This document shows positions 15,550 to 20,014 of a DNA stretch of 20,014 nt, piece after piece. The position numbers and the translations under genes are program-made. The notes beneath the pieces were generated by a model that was given only the letters and a program-made list of their open reading frames with translations, was not told the DNA's origin and ran no database searches. This DNA is from Chlorobiales bacterium (GTDB lineage Bacteria; Bacteroidota; Chlorobiia; Chlorobiales; Chlorobiaceae): NCBI GenBank assembly GCA_022360355.1, contig JAKSCY010000793.1, positions 1 through 20,014 on the forward strand, written 5' to 3'. Within the stretch, counting starts at the first letter, position 1. Each line of letters starts with the position of its first letter.

Positions 15550-16485
15550 ATGGCGGATGAAATGACATTTGGTTCTGCCGGTGCCTTGCTGGTACGCAAA
15601 CTCATTCAGGCCAGAAAGGAGCGAGGGCTTTCCCTTGAGGAGGTCACCGTTGAAACAAGGATAAAGAAAGATCACCTGGAAAAAATCGAAGCTGGTAATT
15701 TGACGTTTTTACCCGCCGCGTATGTTTATGCCTTTCTGAAAGAGTATGCCGGGGCAGTCGGGGTCGATGATAGTGAGCTTCTTGAGCGTTGCAGGGATGA
15801 ACTCAGTATTCCAAGTGATCTGAAGGTCCGTCAGGAGGCCACAGAAGAAGAGGAAGAGAGGGGCAGTCAAAAAGGTGAACGCCTTTCCGGTATGTTCAGT
15901 GCAGTTACCTCTTCTTCCGGTGGGAAAATTTCCCCGGTTACTCTGGTGGGCGGTGCCGTGTTTATCGTTCTTGTTCTGCTTATCGTTGCTTTTTTTACGT
16001 TTTCCGGATCTCAGGGAATCAAGGGGACAGCTCCACAGGCGGAAAGTGAACCGGCCGTGACACCTGAGGAGGCTCAGCAAGAGGTCGAAATTATGGTGCC
16101 GGATTCAGTTGTTCTGGCAGATACAGATACACTATCCGGGAATGTTCCCGGCGAGGCATCCGAACTTGCCGTCAAGCAGGAAGATTGGGCAAAAGACGTG
16201 TCATTTCTTCCCGAATCATCTACGTCACCCTATCAGAAGGTTCTGATTGTCCGGGTTATCAAGGATCTCAGTTGGGTAAAGATTGTAGCTGATGACGGGG
16301 ACAGGGAATATCCTGGTGGTCAGTTTGGGGAAGGAGATGTGTTGCGTTATGAGGCAAAAGAGAAGTTCTGGGTGAATATCGGCCGTCCTCCCCTTGTTGA
16401 GCTTTACCTGAATGGTGAAAAGGTCCCTCCGATGAGCAAAAGGACTATTGTGCTTGGTGAAGAATCACCCTCTCCTGCTTTGTAA
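15550..16485 (+). CDS. RodZ-like protein (HTH, one membrane helix, DUF4115)
   Basis: The 311-residue protein has the RodZ/YmfM layout. An N-terminal HTH_25-type helix-turn-helix (about 13-80) contains ARKERGLSLEEV (21-32) and the IKKDHLEKIEAGN block (38-50). A charged linker with a run of Glu follows, then one membrane helix (about 128-152) and a periplasmic beta domain of the DUF4115 type (about 225-300) with WVKIVADDGDREYPG. In rods, RodZ couples MreB to the wall-elongation machinery; no mre gene is in the window. The start is uncertain: ATG 15550, ATG 15562 and TTG 15493 are all in frame and none has a clear ribosome site. I prefer 15550 as the first ATG. Confidence 0.8.
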   Translation: MADEMTFGSAGALLVRKLIQARKERGLSLEEVTVETRIKKDHLEKIEAGNLTFLPAAYVYAFLKEYAGAVGVDDSELLERCRDELSIPSDLKVRQEATEEEEERGSQKGERLSGMFSAVTSSSGGKISPVTLVGGAVFIVLVLLIVAFFTFSGSQGIKGTAPQAESEPAVTPEEAQQEVEIMVPDSVVLADTDTLSGNVPGEASELAVKQEDWAKDVSFLPESSTSPYQKVLIVRVIKDLSWVKIVADDGDREYPGGQFGEGDVLRYEAKEKFWVNIGRPPLVELYLNGEKVPPMSKRTIVLGEESPSPAL

Positions 16486-16511
16486 CCCTCCCTTTTTCCA
16501 CTGCCGCCATA

Positions 16512-16536
16512 AAATCGGGAATTTATTGTCCGATTT
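16512..16536. terminator. AT-rich inverted repeat after the rodZ-like gene
   Basis: AAATCGG (16512-16518) and CCGATTT (16530-16536) form a seven-base-pair stem around 11 bases. It lies 27 bases after the rodZ-like stop. Only three T follow before ACG, so as a terminator it would be weak; it could instead be an operator for the SDR gene. The remaining AT-rich bases up to 16596 probably hold the promoter of the SDR-cysK-nifS-nifU group. Confidence 0.3.
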
Positions 16537-16596
16537 ACGTATTTGTGTTATCCATAGTTGATTATATGGTTATTTTATTGTTAGGCATCTGGTAAC

Positions 16597-17301
16597 ATGA
16601 GCGAGATATCCGGCAGAATTGTTGTCATAACCGGTGCCGCCGGGGCACTTGGCAGCGTTGCGTCAAAAAAGTTTTTTAACGAAGGGGCGAAGCTGGCACT
16701 TCTCGACAGGAATGCAGATGCAGTTGACAGACAGTGGAAAGGAGAAAAGGATGTGATCTGCCTTGAGACAGATCTTGTCAGCGCATCGTCCATCGAGTCG
16801 TCGGTCGGCTGTCTTATGGAACGTTTTGGGCGTATTGATGCACTGGTCAACATTGCAGGCGGGTTTACCATGGGGCCGCCGGTACACGAAACATCCGAAG
16901 AGACATGGGATTACATGCTTGACCTCAACGCAAAAAGCGTTTTTCTCATGAGCCGGGCTGTTCTCCCGGTTATGCGGAAACAGAAAAAAGGTAGTGTGGT
17001 AAATGTGGCGGCAAAAGCTGCGCTTCAGGGAGCGGTTGCTATGGCACCGTATGTTATTTCCAAATCTGCAGTGATAAGGCTCACAGAATGTCTTGCCGAG
17101 GAAAACAGGCAGGAGGGAATAAACGTTAACTGCATTCTTCCCAGTATTATTGATACGCCTGACAATCGGAGGAATATGCCCGACGCGGACTTTTCCAGTT
17201 GGGTTACGCCAGAAGCGATAACTGATGTTATCCTGTTTCTTGTTTCCGAGGCATCGAGAGCTGTTAATGGAGCCTCGATTCCGGTATACGGGTTGAGTTG
17301 A
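16597..17301 (+). CDS. SDR family oxidoreductase resembling dihydropteridine reductase
   Basis: The 234-residue protein has a Rossmann fold with cofactor motif TGAAGALG (12-19), NIAGG (85-89), Asn111, and the active-site pair Tyr152 and Lys156 (YVISK). The residue 13 positions before the Tyr, normally a catalytic Ser, is Ala139. This, together with AKAALQG (139-145) and the later [17 protein letters not shown] (186-202), closely resembles eukaryotic quinonoid dihydropteridine reductase (QDPR), which also lacks the Ser. Bacterial SDRs with the same C-terminal motif are, as I recall, widespread and mostly uncharacterised, so the substrate is open. Asp37 (LLDRN) at the end of beta-2 favours NADH over NADPH. 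The stop is 32 bases before the cysK start, so co-transcription with the sulfur genes is likely. Confidence 0.88.
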   Translation: MSEISGRIVVITGAAGALGSVASKKFFNEGAKLALLDRNADAVDRQWKGEKDVICLETDLVSASSIESSVGCLMERFGRIDALVNIAGGFTMGPPVHETSEETWDYMLDLNAKSVFLMSRAVLPVMRKQKKGSVVNVAAKAALQGAVAMAPYVISKSAVIRLTECLAEENRQEGINVNCILPSIIDTPDNRRNMPDADFSSWVTPEAITDVILFLVSEASRAVNGASIPVYGLS

Positions 17302-17333
17302 GGAAGTTTTATTCAACGGGAGTTGCGACTTTA

Positions 17334-18260
17334 ATGAAAGTATATGACGATATAACGAAAACAACAGGTAGTACCCCCCTTGTTACCATACAGCGTCTGA
17401 ACGAACCGGGTGGGGCGGAGGTTATTGCCAAGCTTGAATCCTTCAATCCGCTGTCGAGCGTGAAAGACCGGATAGGAGTCGCCATGATCGAGGATGCGGA
17501 GAACAGGGGCATGATTACGGCTGATACGACGATCATTGAGCCGACCAGTGGCAATACAGGTATCGCGCTTGCTTTTGCATGTGCGGCAAAAGGATATAAA
17601 CTAATTCTTACCATGCCGGACACAATGAGTATCGAACGGCGAAGACTCCTCAAAATATTCGGAGCCGAACTGGTATTGACTGACGGCGCATTCGGTATGA
17701 AAGGTGCTATAGAAGAAGCCGGGCGGCTGGTTGATTCAATGCCGGGCAGTGTCATGTTGCAGCAATTCAGCAATCCTGCAAATCCCGATATTCATCGCAG
17801 GACAACAGCCGAAGAGATCTGGGCGGATACCGATGGTTCCATTGATGTTTTTGTTGCCGGTGTTGGTACCGGGGGGACTGTGACCGGTGTCGGCGAGGTG
17901 TTGAAAAAACGTAAGCCGGACGTTAAGATAATTGCTGTTGAGCCGGTGGATTCCCCTGTGATTTCCGGTGGCCAGCCGGGACCTCACAAGATACAGGGAA
18001 TAGGGGCGGGATTTATTCCGGACAACCTCAATACAGAAGTTATCGATGAAGTTATTCAGGTGGAGAACGGGGAAGCCGGGGATATTTCGCAGAAACTTGC
18101 AAAGATGGAAGGAATTCTCTGCGGAATTTCATCCGGTGCAGCTATGTGGGCTGCCCTCCATGTGGGAAAACGTTCCGATATGCGGGGGAAAAAAATTGTT
18201 GTACTTTTGCCTGATACCGGAGAACGCTATCTTTCAACCTGGTTGTTTGCCGACGAGTGA
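17334..18260 (+). CDS. cysK: cysteine synthase (O-acetylserine sulfhydrylase)
   Basis: CysK makes cysteine from O-acetylserine and sulfide using PLP. The 308-residue length is typical. Lys44 in NPLSSVKDR is the PLP lysine. TSGNTG (71-76) binds the substrate carboxylate, GTGGT (178-182) holds the PLP phosphate, and GISSGAA (264-270) contacts the PLP ring nitrogen. ATG 17334 gives the normal family N-terminus. An in-frame TTG at 17298, overlapping the SDR stop, would add 12 residues with no support. In a sulfide-oxidising phototroph this enzyme links sulfide to cysteine, and the next two genes use that cysteine for Fe-S cluster assembly. No cysE is in the window. Confidence 0.95.
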   Translation: MKVYDDITKTTGSTPLVTIQRLNEPGGAEVIAKLESFNPLSSVKDRIGVAMIEDAENRGMITADTTIIEPTSGNTGIALAFACAAKGYKLILTMPDTMSIERRRLLKIFGAELVLTDGAFGMKGAIEEAGRLVDSMPGSVMLQQFSNPANPDIHRRTTAEEIWADTDGSIDVFVAGVGTGGTVTGVGEVLKKRKPDVKIIAVEPVDSPVISGGQPGPHKIQGIGAGFIPDNLNTEVIDEVIQVENGEAGDISQKLAKMEGILCGISSGAAMWAALHVGKRSDMRGKKIVVLLPDTGERYLSTWLFADE

Positions 18261-18313
18261 AGCTCTGGTGCAACCGGCTCAGTTTGACAACTTTTAGAAT
18301 GTGACAACGCATT

Positions 18314-19519
18314 ATGGAAACAAGAGGGGTATATCTTGATCACAACGCCACGACACCGCTCCACCCAGAGGTGAAAAAGGAGATGATCGAGGCAATGGAG
18401 ATGTTCGGAAATCCTTCGAGCATGCACGCTTTCGGGAGAGAAGCCAGAGCCAATGTCGAACATGCCAGGCACACAGTTGCTGAATTCATCGGGGCACACG
18501 ATGATGAAATTGTTTTTGTAGGGAGCGGTTCGGAAGCGAACAATACCGTGCTTTCCCTTTTTGCCTGTGCTTCGAACCTCTGTTTGCCCGGTTTCAAGAC
18601 GAGGACAACCATTATCACAACCAGAATTGAACACCCCTGTGTACTGGAAACATCTGAATGCCTTGCCCACAAGGGAACAAAAGTCAGGTTTCTGGATGTC
18701 GATCAGTATGGCCGGATTGACATGGATCAGCTCAAGGAGTACCTGACCGATGATGTCGGTCTGGTGTCTGTGATGACGGCGAACAATGAAATCGGTACCA
18801 TTCAGGATATAGCCGAGATCACCAGGATGGCACATGAAAACGGTTCACTTATGCATACCGATGCGGTTCAGGCAATCGGGAAGATGCCTATGGATGTCAA
18901 TGGCCTCGGGGTTGATTTTCTTACCATGAGTGCCCACAAAATTTACGGACCGAAAGGTATTGGTGCACTGTATGTGCGCAAAGGTACCCCTTATTGCCCC
19001 TTTATTCGTGGTGGACATCAGGAGAAAGGACGTCGCGCGGGAACTGAAAATACCCTGGGGATTATCGGGCTGGCGAAAGCCCTGGAAATGCGGGCGCAGG
19101 AAATGGATGAAGAGGTAAAACGGCTGACCGGGATGAAGGATGTCCTGAAAAACGGTATCGAAAAGTCGATTGATGATGTGATTTTCAACGGTCATCCGAC
19201 ATTGAGCATTCCGAATACAGTGAACGTATCATTTCCAGGTGCAGAGGGAGAGGCTATTCTGCTTTACCTCGATCTTCAGGGCATTGCGGTTTCTACCGGC
19301 TCGGCATGCGCGTCGGGATCGCTTGACCCGTCCCATGTCCTGCTTGCGACGGGATCGAGCCCGGAACGCGCACACGGTTCTATCCGGATCAGCATGGGAA
19401 GGGAGACAACCATGGATGAAATCGAGTATATGCTTGATGTTCTGCCGGGGATCATAACAAGAATAAGAAGTATGTCAACAGCTTATGTAAGAGGAGGAGA
19501 ACATGTTGCAGCCAGGTGA
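18314..19519 (+). CDS. nifS: cysteine desulfurase, NifS type
   Basis: NifS removes sulfur from cysteine as an enzyme-bound persulfide, using PLP, for Fe-S cluster assembly. The 401-residue protein shows YLDHNATTPLHPEV (7-20), His107 in IEHP, Asp183 in HTDAVQ, the PLP lysine Lys209 in SAHKIYGPKG, and the sulfur-carrying Cys332 in TGSACASGSL. The short active-site loop around this Cys is the group I (NifS/IscS) form. It lies 53 bases after cysK and overlaps nifU by 17 bases, so the two are probably co-translated. The NifU partner with a central ferredoxin-type domain supports the NifS name over IscS; whether it serves nitrogenase only or all Fe-S proteins cannot be told here. Confidence 0.94.
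   Translation: METRGVYLDHNATTPLHPEVKKEMIEAMEMFGNPSSMHAFGREARANVEHARHTVAEFIGAHDDEIVFVGSGSEANNTVLSLFACASNLCLPGFKTRTTIITTRIEHPCVLETSECLAHKGTKVRFLDVDQYGRIDMDQLKEYLTDDVGLVSVMTANNEIGTIQDIAEITRMAHENGSLMHTDAVQAIGKMPMDVNGLGVDFLTMSAHKIYGPKGIGALYVRKGTPYCPFIRGGHQEKGRRAGTENTLGIIGLAKALEMRAQEMDEEVKRLTGMKDVLKNGIEKSIDDVIFNGHPTLSIPNTVNVSFPGAEGEAILLYLDLQGIAVSTGSACASGSLDPSHVLLATGSSPERAHGSIRISMGRETTMDEIEYMLDVLPGIITRIRSMSTAYVRGGEHVAAR
19492..19497 (+). promoter_or_regulatory. strong ribosome binding site for nifU inside nifS
   Basis: AGGAGG lies five bases before ATG 19503, within the last codons of nifS. It is among the best Shine-Dalgarno matches in the window, and it indicates high or coupled translation of nifU. 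Confidence 0.75.
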
Positions 19520-20014
19520 CTGGGTGTACACTGATACACTGAAGGAGCACTTCATGAACCCGAAGAACATTCTTCAGGGTGAAAATACCGATGAGTTCGA
19601 TGGGATAGGTATGGAAGGCAACCTTTCCTGCGGCGACCAGATGATGGTTGTCATCAAAGTGGACAAGGAGAAAGAGGTTATTACCGATTGTCAGTGGAAG
19701 ACCTATGGTTGTGCAAGTGCGATTGCCAGCACATCGATTCTTTCCGAGATGGTCAAAGGTATGACGCTTGACCAGGCTTTCGACGTTTCACCAAAGGATG
19801 TCACCAAAGAGCTTGGCGGGTTGCCTGAAAACAAGATCCATTGTTCCGTGCTCGGCGACAAGGCGCTTCGTGCCGCCATCAACAACTACTTCGATCGAAA
19901 CGGCATGCAGGACCGTGTCCGCAAGGAGAAAACCAGAGTAATCTGTCAGTGCATGAACGTGACCGACGCGGAGATCGAAGAAGCCATTCTTGACGGAGCG
20001 CGAACCTTTTACGA
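19503..20014 (+). CDS. nifU: Fe-S cluster scaffold NifU, truncated by the window edge
   Basis: At least 170 residues are visible and the frame is open to the edge. The N-terminal IscU-like domain has the three scaffold cysteines: Cys43 in SCGDQ with Asp45, Cys70 in YGCAS, and Cys114 in IHCSV. Next comes the start of the central BFD-like [2Fe-2S] domain, with Cys148 and Cys150 in VICQCMNVTD; its second pair of cysteines and the C-terminal Nfu domain would lie beyond the window. This modular form is NifU proper and not IscU. It receives sulfur from the NifS encoded just upstream. The start overlaps the nifS end by 17 bases and is fixed by the AGGAGG site. Confidence 0.93.
   Translation, partial: MLQPGDWVYTDTLKEHFMNPKNILQGENTDEFDGIGMEGNLSCGDQMMVVIKVDKEKEVITDCQWKTYGCASAIASTSILSEMVKGMTLDQAFDVSPKDVTKELGGLPENKIHCSVLGDKALRAAINNYFDRNGMQDRVRKEKTRVICQCMNVTDAEIEEAILDGARTFY

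Overview
The window looks like core chromosome of a green sulfur bacterium (Chlorobiota; Chlorobium, Chlorobaculum or Prosthecochloris type). The main reasons are the unusual glycogen synthase, whose sequence and altered active-site motifs match what I recall of the Chlorobium enzyme, a possible BchJ (bacteriochlorophyll 4-vinyl reductase) start at the left edge, an outer-membrane-type gene (lpxA), and a NifS/NifU pair. Base composition is near balanced and even across the window, and many starts lack a clear Shine-Dalgarno sequence. I see no insertion sequence, prophage, CRISPR array, tRNA or rRNA.

Layout. Positions 1-1802 run on the minus strand: an Ig-like domain lipoprotein followed by the first codons of a gene leaving the window. 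From 1925 to 13238 everything is on the plus strand in closely packed genes: glgA, a GmhB-like HAD phosphatase, hemW, a large DUF2723 membrane protein, lpxA, a ROK-family sugar kinase, a ComF-family phosphoribosyltransferase, rsmE, an AI-2E family permease and a D-Ala-D-Ala carboxypeptidase. Positions 13306-15246 hold two minus-strand genes, ndk and a CNNM/CorC-type CBS protein, with a probable terminator facing the convergent junction. From 15550 to the right edge the genes are again on the plus strand: a RodZ-like protein, a short-chain dehydrogenase resembling dihydropteridine reductase, cysK, nifS and a truncated nifU.

How the genes fit together. Several plus-strand genes concern carbohydrate and envelope work (glycogen synthase, heptose-type phosphatase, sugar kinase, lipid A acyltransferase, a DUF2723 glycosyltransferase-like protein, peptidoglycan carboxypeptidase). 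The right end is a sulfur and Fe-S module: CysK makes cysteine, NifS takes sulfur from it, and NifU is the scaffold. nifS and nifU overlap and are probably co-translated.

No clearly new multi-gene system is visible. The best leads are at residue level: a GlgA that has lost several canonical ADP-glucose-binding residues, a QDPR-like reductase without the usual SDR serine in a lineage known to make tetrahydrobiopterin-type pterins, a zinc-motif-less ROK kinase, and a structured non-coding stretch between the corC-like and rodZ-like genes.
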